A stretch of DNA of 64,000 nt from Roseateles sp. Its GTDB lineage: Bacteria; Pseudomonadota; Gammaproteobacteria; Burkholderiales; Burkholderiaceae_C. Of this stretch, positions 37,938 to 46,804 are shown piece by piece. The stretch spans positions 44,335-108,334 of the forward strand of contig JAFALK010000091.1 in the NCBI GenBank assembly GCA_019234295.1, written 5' to 3'. Below the pieces are notes generated by a model that did not search any database, was not told the origin of the DNA, and saw only the letters and a list, made by a program, of their open reading frames with translations. The position numbers were made by a program, and so were the translations under genes. How positions within the stretch are numbered: the stretch's first letter is position 1; every line of letters begins with the position of its first letter.

Positions 37938-38671
37938 GCAATGCCTTGCTCGACCTGCGCGTGCACCACAAGGCCTACAGCGGCCGCAGCGTGCTGCGCC
38001 ATGTGCATTTGCGTCTGGCGGCCGGCGAGGTGCTGAGCCTCGTCGGCGCCAGCGGCTGCGGCAAGAGCACGCTGCTGCGTATCGCGGCCGGGCTGGATCG
38101 CGACTTCGAGGGTCAGGTGCTGCTGGACGGCACGCCGCTGCAAGGGCCGGCCAGCCGAGACATCGGCTATGTGTTCCAGGAGCCGCGGCTCTTTCCCTGG
38201 CTGTCAGTGGAGCGCAACGTGGGCTTCGATGCCGACCGCAGCCCGGACCACGCTCGGGTCGCGGCGCTGCTCGCCGAGGTCGGCTTGTCCGGCTACGAGA
38301 AGGCGCTGCCCAAGCAGCTCTCCGGCGGCCAGGCGCAGCGCGTAGCGATTGCGCGCGCACTGTACACGCGCCCTCGCCTACTGCTGCTCGACGAGCCCTT
38401 CTCGGCGCTCGATGCCTTCACGCGCATCAAGCTGCAGGACCTGGTCGTGGAGCTGGCGCGCCGGCATGGCAGCAGCCTGCTCATGGTGACGCATGAAGTG
38501 GAGGAGGCCGTGCTGCTTTCGGACCGCGTTCTGGTGCTTGAGGCCAGCCCAGGTCGGATCGCTCGCAGTGTGGAAGTGCCTCTGGCCCACCCACGCGCAC
38601 GCGGCGATGCGGCACTGGCACGCTGGCGCCAGGATGTACTGGAAGCGCTGCAAGCCGTGCATGCGCTGTAA
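37934..38671 (+). CDS. Sulfonate-type ABC transporter ATPase (SsuB-like)
   Basis: A 245-residue ABC ATPase with Walker A GASGCGKST (about residues 38-46), the Q-loop YVFQEPRLFPWL, signature KQLSGGQAQRVAIARAL, Walker B LLLLDEPFSALD and switch His MVTHEVEEA. The YVFQEPRLFPWL sequence is typical of nitrate/sulfonate/taurine ATPases. It overlaps the permease gene at its 5' end and the thioredoxin-like gene at its 3' end. Confidence 0.93.
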   Translation: MSNALLDLRVHHKAYSGRSVLRHVHLRLAAGEVLSLVGASGCGKSTLLRIAAGLDRDFEGQVLLDGTPLQGPASRDIGYVFQEPRLFPWLSVERNVGFDADRSPDHARVAALLAEVGLSGYEKALPKQLSGGQAQRVAIARALYTRPRLLLLDEPFSALDAFTRIKLQDLVVELARRHGSSLLMVTHEVEEAVLLSDRVLVLEASPGRIARSVEVPLAHPRARGDAALARWRQDVLEALQAVHAL

Positions 38672-39044
38672 CCCGTACGATCCGCGGGTGACCGAGAACT
38701 TGACCGTCCTTCACGTGGCTTGCCTTTGCGCGGCCTGGTGCCGGCTGTGCGACGACTACGCACCAGTGCTGGAGCGCACGATCTCGGAATTGGAGTTGCC
38801 CGGCGTCAAGCTACGCGGGCATTGGATCGACATCGAGGACGAGGCGGAGTTGGTTGGCGATGTCGACGTGGAGACCTTTCCGACCATCGTCGTCATTGGC
38901 CCGGAAGGCGTTCGATTCGCCGGGCCCGTCTTGCCGCATGCTGACACGCTCGGCCGCCTGCTGCGCAACACGGCAGAACCTCCAACGACCAACGCCGACC
39001 CTGAATACCAGGCCTTTGCCCAGCGCTTGCGAGCACGCACCTAG
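38661..39044 (+). CDS. Thioredoxin-like protein
   Basis: A 127-residue protein with a thioredoxin fold. The active-site-like motif is AWCRLCDDY (Cys27 and Cys30, with RL in place of the usual GP). VETFPTIVVIGPEGVRFAG keeps the cis-proline region. As the last gene of the sulfonate operon it may reduce a disulfide or handle released sulfite or thiol, but this is inference. The ATG at 38661 lies inside the ATPase gene's end. A GTG at 38688 is an alternative start. The end overlaps the convergent permease gene by four bases. Confidence 0.8.
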   Translation: MRCNPYDPRVTENLTVLHVACLCAAWCRLCDDYAPVLERTISELELPGVKLRGHWIDIEDEAELVGDVDVETFPTIVVIGPEGVRFAGPVLPHADTLGRLLRNTAEPPTTNADPEYQAFAQRLRART

Positions 39045-39901
39045 CGCTGCGTGCCCCAGCGCCTCACCGTCACGCGTTCCAGCGAGTCGAACACCAGGGT
39101 CTCGACAAGCAGACCGATCAGCACCACGCTGATCAGACCAGCAAAAACCTTGTCGGTGTAGAGCTCGTTGCGGTTTTGGAAGATGTACCAGCCGAGCCCG
39201 CCCTTGCCGGAGGACGCACCGAAGAACAGTTCCGCCGCAATCAGCGTGCGCCAGGCGAAGGCCCAGCCGATGCGCAGCCCGGACAGGATGGCCGGCAGCG
39301 CGGAAGGCACGAGGATCAGCACCACGTAGCGCAGGCCGCGCAGGCCGTAGTTGCGGCCGCCCATGCGCAGGGTCTCAGGCACGCCCTGGAAGCCTGCATA
39401 GGTGGCCAAGGCCAGGGGCCAAAGCACCGAATGCACCAGCACGAAGATCAGGCTTAGCTTGCCTAGGCCGAACCACAGCAGGGCCAAAGGCAGCAGGGCG
39501 ATGGCGGGCAGAGGGTTGAACATCGACGTCAGCGTGGACAGCAGGTCGCGGCCGAAGCGCGTGGACACGGCCAGCGCCGTCAACAGAAAGGCAAGAGCCG
39601 CGCCGAGCAGATAGCCCTGCAGCAGCAAAGCGACGGAGATGCCGGCCTTGCCGATCAGTTCGCCGCTGAGCAAATCGGCCCCAAAGGCGCGGGTCGTCTG
39701 TGAGAAGGTGGGCAGCAGCAGGTCGTTGTCGGTGATACGCGCAGCGACTTCCCACAAGGCGGCCAGCAGGGCCACGATGGCAGCTTTGCGGACGATGGCC
39801 TGCTGCCAGAGCCGCTGCGCGAGCGGCAAGCTGCGCTCAGTCCGGATGTCGCTCAGCGGCTCCAGCACCTGCTCGAACTCGGGGCGGATGGTCATACTCA
39901 T
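39041..39901 (-). CDS. Taurine/sulfonate-type ABC transporter permease (TauC-like)
   Basis: A 286-residue permease with about six helices. The EAA loop is readable as PETLRMGGRNYGLRGLRYVV followed by LVPSALPAILSGLRIGWAFA. The start at 39901 overlaps the stop of the ATPase gene by four bases. It is the last gene of a four-gene minus-strand operon (dioxygenase, binding protein, ATPase, permease). Confidence 0.9.
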   Translation of the reverse strand: MSMTIRPEFEQVLEPLSDIRTERSLPLAQRLWQQAIVRKAAIVALLAALWEVAARITDNDLLLPTFSQTTRAFGADLLSGELIGKAGISVALLLQGYLLGAALAFLLTALAVSTRFGRDLLSTLTSMFNPLPAIALLPLALLWFGLGKLSLIFVLVHSVLWPLALATYAGFQGVPETLRMGGRNYGLRGLRYVVLILVPSALPAILSGLRIGWAFAWRTLIAAELFFGASSGKGGLGWYIFQNRNELYTDKVFAGLISVVLIGLLVETLVFDSLERVTVRRWGTQR

Positions 39902-40737
39902 GTGCGCGCCTCGTCGTCGAACAAGAGGCGGTGGATGCGCTGTGCCTGAACCTGGAACTCGGGGCTGCCGAGGTTCTGCAGGTCGAACTGATGTGCGTTG
40001 AGTTCCGCCCGCACGCGACCTGGGTGTGGCGAAAGCAGCAGGATGCGGTCCCCCACCACGAGCGCTTCCTCGATGGAGTGGGTGACGAAGAGCAGTGTGA
40101 CCTTCGCCTCTTCCCACAGCGTGAGCAGCTCCTCCTGCATGCGCCGGCGCGTCAGCGCGTCGAGCGCGGCAAACGGCTCGTCCATCAACAGTACCTTGGG
40201 CTGCATGGCCAGCGCGCGGGCGATGGCCACGCGCTGCTTCATGCCGCCGGACAGGGTGTGCGGATAGGCGTTCGCAAAGTCGGCCAGGCCCACCTTGGTC
40301 AGCATGTCCGCTGCACGTTCGCGCGCTTCGGCCCTGGCGAGCCGGCGCGAGGCGAGCAAGGGGAACATCACGTTGTCGAGCACGGTCTTCCAGGGCGGCA
40401 GTTGGTCAAATTCCTGGAATACGACCATGCGGTCCGGCCCCGGCTCGTGCACGGCGACGCCGTCGAGCATGATCCGGCCTTCACTCGGCGAGATGAAGCC
40501 GCCGATAGCCTTGAGCAGCGAAGACTTGCCGCAACCCGAAGGGCCGAGCAGTACGAAGCGCTCGCCTTGCCGGACCTCGAAACTGACGCGATGCGTGGCC
40601 CGCACGATGTGCTCGTGTGTGGCGTACTCCAGGCTGACGCCCTCGACCTGCACAAGGCTTGCCGCCTCCGCCTGCGGAACCAAGCGCACGTGCGGCGACG
40701 CCGCGGGAGACATGAGCCTCTGGGCCTGCGCGCTCAT
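39898..40737 (-). CDS. Taurine/sulfonate-type ABC transporter ATPase (TauB-like)
   Basis: A 279-residue ABC ATPase with Walker A GPSGCGKSS, Q-loop MVVFQEFDQLPPW, signature HTLSGGMKQRVAIARAL, Walker B VLLMDEPFAALDALTR and FVTHSIEEAL. The extended N-terminus (about 25 residues) is unusual but has several in-frame start options. It begins one base from the stop of the binding-protein gene. Confidence 0.93.
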   Translation of the reverse strand: MSAQAQRLMSPAASPHVRLVPQAEAASLVQVEGVSLEYATHEHIVRATHRVSFEVRQGERFVLLGPSGCGKSSLLKAIGGFISPSEGRIMLDGVAVHEPGPDRMVVFQEFDQLPPWKTVLDNVMFPLLASRRLARAEARERAADMLTKVGLADFANAYPHTLSGGMKQRVAIARALAMQPKVLLMDEPFAALDALTRRRMQEELLTLWEEAKVTLLFVTHSIEEALVVGDRILLLSPHPGRVRAELNAHQFDLQNLGSPEFQVQAQRIHRLLFDDEART

Positions 40738-41751
40738 TCAGCTGCCCGCGACATTGTGCGCGTCGTCAAAGAAGTAGTCTCGCGTCGAGGCCGGCTTGTT
40801 CTTGATCGCGCCGATGCGCTGCATGAATTGCGCCAGTCTCAGCGTGTTCTGAGGCGTCAGCTTGAACTCGACCTCGGGGTTGGTGATGATGCTCAGCACC
40901 AGCTTGCGGTCAATGCCGGACTTGTTCGTGCGGATGAAGATGTCGGCCGCTTTCTCAGGGTTGGCACGCACGAAGCTGGCGGCCTCGGCGAGCGCATCGA
41001 CGAAGGCCTTGTAGGTCTTCGGGTTCTCCTTGCGGAACTTCTCGGTTCCGTAAAGCACGGTCGCCGAGGCCGGTCCGCCAAGCACGTCGTAACTCTTCAG
41101 CACGATGTGCGCGTTCGGGTTGCCAGCCAGCTCTTGCTCCTGGAACGGCGGGTTGCCGAAATGGGCGTTGATCTCGGTGCCGCCCTTGATGATGGCCGCC
41201 GTCGCTTCCGGATGGGGAAGGGCCACCTGGTTCTTGTCGAGCTTCGAGAACTGCGCATCGCCCCAGAGTTTGGCCGAGGCCAGCTGCAAGATGCGGGCCT
41301 GCACGGACACGCTCACCGAAGGCAGCGCGATGCGGTCCTGATCGGTGAAGTCGGCAATCGTCTTGATACCGGGGCGGTCGCTCACAAGGTAATACGGGAA
41401 GTTGCCCAGCGAGGCGATGCCGCGCACGTTCTGCCGGCCCTGGGTTCGGTCCCAGATCGTGAGGAGCGGCCCCACGCCGGCGCCGGCCACGTCAATCGAA
41501 CCTGACAGCAGGGCATCGTTGACGTTGGCGCCGCCCGAGAGTTTCACGAACTCGACGTTGATCTCCACGCCCTGGGCCTTGCCATGCTTCTGGATCAGGG
41601 CCTGGTCCTGGGCCACGTTGAGCAGCAGGTAGACGATGCCGAACTGCTCGGCGATGCGCAGCTGACCTTCGGCCCACGCGGGCAAGGCGCCGGCCAGACC
41701 GAAGGCGGCCAGAGTGAGGGCGGCCAGGCCGCGACGGAAAGGAACTTGCAT
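40738..41751 (-). CDS. Taurine/sulfonate-type ABC substrate-binding protein (TauA-like)
   Basis: A 337-residue periplasmic protein with a signal peptide ending ALPAWAEG, then LRIAEQFGIVYLLLNVAQDQ, VKLSGGANVNDALLSGSIDV (a typical NMT1/TauA segment) and IADFTDQDRIALPSVSVSVQ. I start at the ATG at 41751. A TTG at 41766, adjoining the dioxygenase stop, is an alternative. It belongs to the minus-strand sulfonate operon and is unlike the two binding proteins at 35-37 kb. Confidence 0.9.
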   Translation of the reverse strand: MQVPFRRGLAALTLAAFGLAGALPAWAEGQLRIAEQFGIVYLLLNVAQDQALIQKHGKAQGVEINVEFVKLSGGANVNDALLSGSIDVAGAGVGPLLTIWDRTQGRQNVRGIASLGNFPYYLVSDRPGIKTIADFTDQDRIALPSVSVSVQARILQLASAKLWGDAQFSKLDKNQVALPHPEATAAIIKGGTEINAHFGNPPFQEQELAGNPNAHIVLKSYDVLGGPASATVLYGTEKFRKENPKTYKAFVDALAEAASFVRANPEKAADIFIRTNKSGIDRKLVLSIITNPEVEFKLTPQNTLRLAQFMQRIGAIKNKPASTRDYFFDDAHNVAGS

Positions 41752-41766
41752 GCAGGAAGGACTCAA

Positions 41767-42699
41767 TCAGAAAGGCACATCGCCTTCAATCGTGGTGCGG
41801 TTCAGCCGGCGTCGCATCGCCGAGGGGAAGCTGGTGGCCAGGTGCATCAGCGATCGGTTGTCCCAGAACACCATGTCGTGCGCCTGCCATCGGTGGCGGT
41901 AGATGTGCTCGGGCCGCACGCTGTGCGCGAACAGCTGCGCGAGCAGCTCTCGGCTTTCGTCCTCGGGCATGCCGATGACGCGGGTCGTGAAATGCTCGCT
42001 CACAAAGAGCGCCTTGCGGCCAGTCTCCGGGTGCGTGCGCACGACCGGCTGCGTCACGGGCCGGACCTCGGCGATCTGCTCGTCAGTCAGCTTTGGGCGC
42101 CAGGGACTGCGCTGCCGCAGCTCCTCGTACTTGGCGAGGTAGGAATGCTCGGCCCGCAGGCCCTCGGTGGCGCTGCGCAACGCCGCGGGCAGCGTGTCCC
42201 AGGCCAGATGCATATTTGCGAACAAGGTGTCGCCGCCTTCGGCAGGCAGCTCCTGCGCATGCAGCATCGAACCCAGGCTCGGCCGCTCCTTGTAGGACAG
42301 ATCGGAGTGCCAGTACACGCCGGCATCACCCAGGCCAATGGGCCGGCCGTTCTCGATGATGTTGGAGACGATCAGGATTTCCGGATGACCGGCGAGCTGG
42401 AACTGGTGCAGCACATGGATCTGCAGCGGCCCGAAACGGCGGCTGAAATCGATCTGCTGCTGCGGCGTGATGCGTTGGTCTCGGAAGACCAGTACATGGT
42501 GATCAAGGTGGGCGCGATGCAGGCGCTGGAAATCCGCACCGCTCAGCGGTTCTGCCAGATCGAGCCCCAGCACTTCAGCACCGGCCGGGCCCTCGAAGGC
42601 CCGGATGCGAATGCCAGGCTCGCCACTCGAACGCAAAGGGGCCGGAGGTGGCGGATCGGCAAGCAGGGTCGCGGACATCGTCGTGCAGGGCTCATGCAA
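41767..42699 (-). CDS. TauD/TfdA family Fe(II)/2-oxoglutarate dioxygenase
   Basis: A 310-residue dioxygenase of the taurine dioxygenase family, which hydroxylates a sulfonate so that sulfite is released. The iron ligands are visible: His131 and Asp133 in YWHSDLSYKERP, and a distal His285 in WDNRSLMHLA. A conserved Arg for 2-oxoglutarate follows (RRRLNRTTIEGD). It is the first gene of the operon with the TauA/B/C-like transporter. The exact substrate (taurine, alkanesulfonate or sulfate ester) cannot be read. An ATG at 42678 is an alternative start. Confidence 0.92.
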   Translation of the reverse strand: MHEPCTTMSATLLADPPPPAPLRSSGEPGIRIRAFEGPAGAEVLGLDLAEPLSGADFQRLHRAHLDHHVLVFRDQRITPQQQIDFSRRFGPLQIHVLHQFQLAGHPEILIVSNIIENGRPIGLGDAGVYWHSDLSYKERPSLGSMLHAQELPAEGGDTLFANMHLAWDTLPAALRSATEGLRAEHSYLAKYEELRQRSPWRPKLTDEQIAEVRPVTQPVVRTHPETGRKALFVSEHFTTRVIGMPEDESRELLAQLFAHSVRPEHIYRHRWQAHDMVFWDNRSLMHLATSFPSAMRRRLNRTTIEGDVPF

Positions 42700-42981
42700 A
42701 GAGGTTTACTGTAAGCAGAGCTCGCGCGACTGAAAACGAACGAACTCGCATGTTCTTGCGTGAAAAGCGAATGAGGATGCAATGCGAGCCGTGCATATCC
42801 ATCGCCGGAATGCTTCGAAGACTGGTCGCTCGTCGACTGCTATCGTCACACCCGATCCGTCGCGATCGTTGCGCAAGCAGCAGTGGTTGATTTGTCTCCG
42901 CACCCTGAGGGTGATTGACGCCCCTCCGAGAATTTCTCGGAGGGGCCCTTTTTTGGGGGGCACCGTCAAGGTGCCGCGAAC
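42700..42981. other. Divergent intergenic region with an orphan plus-strand terminator
   Basis: About 280 bases between the dioxygenase gene, which reads leftward from 42699, and the 3' end of the TonB receptor gene at 42982. There is no convincing ORF. A strong terminator reads in the plus direction, in which no upstream gene exists. A second small hairpin (GGCACC at 42959-42964 with GGTGCC at 42970-42975) lies after it. Confidence 0.5.
42920..42953 (+). terminator. Strong Rho-independent terminator without an upstream gene
   Basis: An 11-bp perfect GC-rich stem (42920-42930 with 42936-42946) with a 5-base AATTT loop is followed on the plus strand by CCTTTTTTG. On the minus strand no T-run follows, so it does not terminate the TonB receptor gene. 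It may end an unannotated plus-strand RNA. Confidence 0.75.
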
Positions 42982-45351
42982 TCACCAGCGATAGCTGACA
43001 TTGGCAAAGTAGGTCCGGCCGTTGAAGCCGAAGGGCGAGAAGCTGCTGTACTGCAAGATGCCGCCGACCGAGTTGGCGGCGAGCACGCGGTCCGGGTAGC
43101 GGTTGCTCAGGTTGTCGATGCCGGCGCTGGCGCTCCAGGCGCCCTGGCTCCAGCCCAGCGACGCATCGAACAGCCAGGCGGCGCCAAAGGTCTGGTCCAG
43201 CGTGGGATTGCTTTGGCGCACGATCAGGCTGCCGTACCGGCTGGCGGCTGCGCGCACGGTCCACAGCCCGAATTGGTGCTCGGCCGACAACACGAGCTTG
43301 CTCTCGGGCGAGCTGACCGTGGCGCGCGCCAGAGTCACGCGGTCGATCAGGGTCAGGTTGTTCGCCGTCAGCAGGGCCGGGTTGTCGGCAATGTCGCGGA
43401 TGCTGTTGCGGTTGTGGTTGTAGGCGAGCGTGAAATCCGTGCGGCCGGCGCTCCCCCAGTCCTGTCTAAACGTGCTTACTAGGTCCACGCCACGCGTGCG
43501 CGTGTCCAGCGCGTTGGTGAAGTAACGCCCTGCACTAACGTACACGCCCTGATTCGCCAGCGCCGTACGCAGCGCCGTGGGCAGGCTCAGATTGCCGGAC
43601 AGCAGGATGCGGTGGTCGATGTCGATCTGATAGAGGTCGATCGTGGTCTGCCAGTCCTTGGTCGGCTGCAGCAGCACACCGAGGCTGGCGTTGCGCGACT
43701 TCTCGGCCTTCAGCGGCGTGGCGCCCAACGCGATGGCCGCTGCCGAGCTGACCGGGAAGGTGCCGGCATCGACGAGCTGGCCGTTGATCAGGTTCGTCGA
43801 GGTCGTCGCGAAGTACTGCTGCGCCAGCGAGGGCGCACGGAAGCCCGTGGAGACGGTGCCGCGCAGCGAGATGGCCGGACTGAAGACATAGCGGCCCGAG
43901 AGCTTGGCCGCCGTGGTGGAACCGAAGTCGCTGTAGTGCTCGGCGCGCAGCGCGGCGGATGCGCTGAACTCGCGCGTCAGCTGCCCTTCCAGACCCGCGT
44001 AGACGGCCGAGTTGTGACGGCGGTGGCTGCCGGCATTGCTCGGCTGGAAACCCGGGAAGCCCGAGGCGCCACCAGATTGGTAGGAGTGCGGCTCTCCGGC
44101 CACGACGTCATAGCGTTCCTCGCGCAGCTCGGCGCCCAGCGACAAAGTCACGGGTTTGACCAGCCCCGCATCGATCTCCCGCGACACGTCGAGATTGAGC
44201 AGCGACTCCTGATTCCGCAGTCCACCGGCGTCGAAATGCCTCGGGCTGTTGGCCCCCAACGAGTAGTTGGCGGTGTTGTCCACGTCGATGTCGAAACGGT
44301 TGCGGCCGCTGTTGAGGCTCAAATCCCATTGCCAGTCGCCCAACTGGCCGCGCAGCCCGAGCACGAGGCCGGCGTCGGTCGTGCGGCTGTCCTCCAGCGG
44401 CAGAAATCCTTCCGGATAGAGACTGGCCACGCCATTGGCCGTGGCGGTGGCCTTGGTCCGCCAGAAAGCGGCTGAAGTCGTGTTGCGGCGGCTCAGGCTG
44501 GCGAAGGCGTAGGCCTGAAGATCGTTTGAGAGATCGAGCTGACTGTTGAGCACCAGGGCCTGCTGCGTGCTTTCCGGATCTCCGAACCGGTTGTTGACCT
44601 GGCCCTTGCGCGGTTCGGTGGCGGCGTCCCGCGTATCCACGCCGGCGCGATTGGTGGGCAGCTGATGCCGCGCCTCGACGGCGACGCGGGCCCAGCCGGA
44701 CGAGCCGAGCGAAGTGCCGACGCTGGCCGAGCCCGTGGTCGTGCCGCCATCGCCGCTGTCCGTCTGGCTGAACCCGGCTGCGACGGATCCGCCTGCGGCG
44801 CCCTTCTTCAGCACGATGTTGATCACGCCGGCGATAGCGTCGGATCCATATTGAGCGGCAGCGCCATCGCGCAGCACTTCCACATGATCGATGGCGGAGA
44901 CGGGAATCGCGTTCAAGTCTACCGGCGCCGAGCCGCGGCCCTGGCTGCCGTTGATGTTGACGACCGAGCCGCTGTGGCGGCGCTTTCCGTCAATCAGCAC
45001 CAGGGTCTGGTCCGGCGAGAGGCCACGCAGCTGCGCGGGCCGCACGGCATCGGAGGCATCGGTCAGGGAGGGGCGTGGGAAGTTCAGCGAGGGCAGCAGC
45101 TGGGCCAGCGCGGTCGCCAATTCGGTGGAACCGGTGCGCTGCAGCTCGCGGCCGCTGATCACGTCGACCGGCGACTCGGATTCGCCGAGCGTGCGGTCAG
45201 CGCGGCGCGTGCCGGTGACGACGACCTGCTGCAGGCTGTCAAGCTGTTGCGCCAGGGCCGGAAGGCAGCCGAGCGCCGCGGCCGCGGCCAGGACGGTGGG
45301 TCGGAGACCGCTGCGCGAAGCGAATCGGTAGGAATGATGGGTCTGGGGCAT
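42982..45351 (-). CDS. TonB-dependent outer-membrane receptor
   Basis: A 789-residue beta-barrel receptor. A signal peptide ends ALAQQ, and the plug domain begins VVVTGTRRADRTLGESESPVDV and contains QTLVLIDGKRRHSGSVVNIN and LRDGAAAQYGSDAIAGVINIV. The barrel follows and ends in an aromatic residue (FANVSYRW). TonB receptors import scarce ligands through the outer membrane. The position between sulfonate and sulfite genes suggests an organosulfur ligand, but this is inference only. It is divergent from soxC. Confidence 0.93.
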   Translation of the reverse strand: MPQTHHSYRFASRSGLRPTVLAAAAALGCLPALAQQLDSLQQVVVTGTRRADRTLGESESPVDVISGRELQRTGSTELATALAQLLPSLNFPRPSLTDASDAVRPAQLRGLSPDQTLVLIDGKRRHSGSVVNINGSQGRGSAPVDLNAIPVSAIDHVEVLRDGAAAQYGSDAIAGVINIVLKKGAAGGSVAAGFSQTDSGDGGTTTGSASVGTSLGSSGWARVAVEARHQLPTNRAGVDTRDAATEPRKGQVNNRFGDPESTQQALVLNSQLDLSNDLQAYAFASLSRRNTTSAAFWRTKATATANGVASLYPEGFLPLEDSRTTDAGLVLGLRGQLGDWQWDLSLNSGRNRFDIDVDNTANYSLGANSPRHFDAGGLRNQESLLNLDVSREIDAGLVKPVTLSLGAELREERYDVVAGEPHSYQSGGASGFPGFQPSNAGSHRRHNSAVYAGLEGQLTREFSASAALRAEHYSDFGSTTAAKLSGRYVFSPAISLRGTVSTGFRAPSLAQQYFATTSTNLINGQLVDAGTFPVSSAAAIALGATPLKAEKSRNASLGVLLQPTKDWQTTIDLYQIDIDHRILLSGNLSLPTALRTALANQGVYVSAGRYFTNALDTRTRGVDLVSTFRQDWGSAGRTDFTLAYNHNRNSIRDIADNPALLTANNLTLIDRVTLARATVSSPESKLVLSAEHQFGLWTVRAAASRYGSLIVRQSNPTLDQTFGAAWLFDASLGWSQGAWSASAGIDNLSNRYPDRVLAANSVGGILQYSSFSPFGFNGRTYFANVSYRW

Positions 45352-45541
45352 GGAGAGAACGATCGGTTGTGAAGATGCGGTCGTTCAGGATGCGTGTGGT
45401 GTTCAGGTCCGGCCAACGAAGCAAAGTAACTATGTTCATGCCTTCCAACATTGCATAAGCATCGACGAAACGCTTCGTTCACTTCGGCCCGAACCCGACA
45501 TAGCGTCGGAATCTTTGCTTCGAGCCGCGTCCCCGACCGTC

Positions 45542-46804
45542 ATGAGCCAGCCAGACCGTTCCTTCCACGTCGCCCGGCGCGGCCTCTTGCGGCACGTGGC
45601 CGCGCTCGCGACGGCGGGTGGCGTCGGCGATGCGCTCGCCCAGGGCGGGTCTGCTGCCCCTGCGCTGCCGCTGCCAGTGCCGGCGTCGATGCAGACGCCC
45701 GGCGCGCCGGTCGGAACGAAGCTGTACGGCGAGCCCTCGCCCTTCGAATCCAAGGTCGTGCGCAACGTAGCGCCGAAGCTGCCCCAGTACATCTCCGCCT
45801 CGAGCCGCACGCCGCTGCAAGATCTCGACGGCATCATCACGCCCAACGGCCTGTTCTACGAGCGCCATCACGGCGGCATTCCGACCATCGATCCCGCGAG
45901 CCACCGCCTGGCCCTGCACGGTCTGGTCAAAACGCCGCTGCTCTTCACGGTCGACGAGCTGCGCCGCTTCCCCTCGGTGACGACGATCCATTTTCTCGAA
46001 TGCTCGGGCAACCCGAGCTACAAGAAGCCCTTCGGCAAGACGGCCTCGGACATCATGGGCCTGGTCAGCTGTGCCGAGTGGACCGGCGTCGCCCTGAAGA
46101 CCCTGCTGGAAGAGGCCGGCCTGCTGCCCGGCGCGAGATGGGTCGTCGCGGAAGGCGCGGACGCCGCAGGCATGACGCGCAGCGTGCCGCTGGACAAATG
46201 CCTGGACGATGCCCTGATCGTCTACAGCCAGAACGGCGAACGCCTGCGGCCCGAGCAGGGCTATCCGGTGCGGCTGCTGCTGCCGGGCTTCGAGGGCAAT
46301 ATGAGCGTGAAGTGGCTCAGGCGGCTGAAGGTGGTGGACGCGCCGGTGCACTCGCGCGAGGAAACGGCGAAGTACACGGACTTGCTGCCCGACGGAACGG
46401 CGCGCCAGTTCACCTTCACGATGGAGGCCAAGTCCATCATCACCGCGCCCTCCGGCGGGCAGCGCATCGCATCCCCGGGCTTTGTCGAGATCCGCGGTCT
46501 CGCATGGAGCGGCCGCGGAAAGATCGCGAGGGTGGACGTGTCGGTGGACGGGGGTCGCAACTGGACCGAAGCCACGCTGCACGATCCGGTCCTGTCGCGC
46601 GCCCTCACCCGTTTCACGCTGCCTTGGCGGTGGGATGGCGCGCCGACCATCTTGCAAAGCCGTGCCGTCGACGAATCGGGTTATGTGCAGCCGGACTTCA
46701 GCGAACTGCTGAGCGCGCGTGGCGAGAATTCCTTCTATCACAACAACGCGGTCCAGCCCTGGCGCGTGGCGGCGAGCGGCGAGGTCAGCAATGCCAATGC
46801 CTAG
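45542..46804 (+). CDS. soxC: Sulfite dehydrogenase molybdopterin subunit SoxC
   Basis: A 420-residue molybdenum-cofactor protein of the sulfite oxidase family. A twin-arginine-like signal (ARRGLLRHVAALATAGG) directs export. The cofactor-ligating Cys154 sits in FLECSGNPSYKKPFG, and RSVPLDKCLDDALI, GYPVRLLLPGFEGNMSVKWL and the C-terminal dimerisation domain follow. It would oxidise sulfite (or a SoxY-bound sulfur) and pass electrons to the cytochrome encoded next door. The start at 45542 is chosen over a much longer frame that begins within the receptor promoter. Confidence 0.93.
   Translation: MSQPDRSFHVARRGLLRHVAALATAGGVGDALAQGGSAAPALPLPVPASMQTPGAPVGTKLYGEPSPFESKVVRNVAPKLPQYISASSRTPLQDLDGIITPNGLFYERHHGGIPTIDPASHRLALHGLVKTPLLFTVDELRRFPSVTTIHFLECSGNPSYKKPFGKTASDIMGLVSCAEWTGVALKTLLEEAGLLPGARWVVAEGADAAGMTRSVPLDKCLDDALIVYSQNGERLRPEQGYPVRLLLPGFEGNMSVKWLRRLKVVDAPVHSREETAKYTDLLPDGTARQFTFTMEAKSIITAPSGGQRIASPGFVEIRGLAWSGRGKIARVDVSVDGGRNWTEATLHDPVLSRALTRFTLPWRWDGAPTILQSRAVDESGYVQPDFSELLSARGENSFYHNNAVQPWRVAASGEVSNANA

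Noticed and set aside
39931..41505. 524-codon plus-strand frame across the sulfonate ATPase and binding-protein genes
   Set aside because: It is antisense to two well-supported ABC genes and spans their boundary without any domain.
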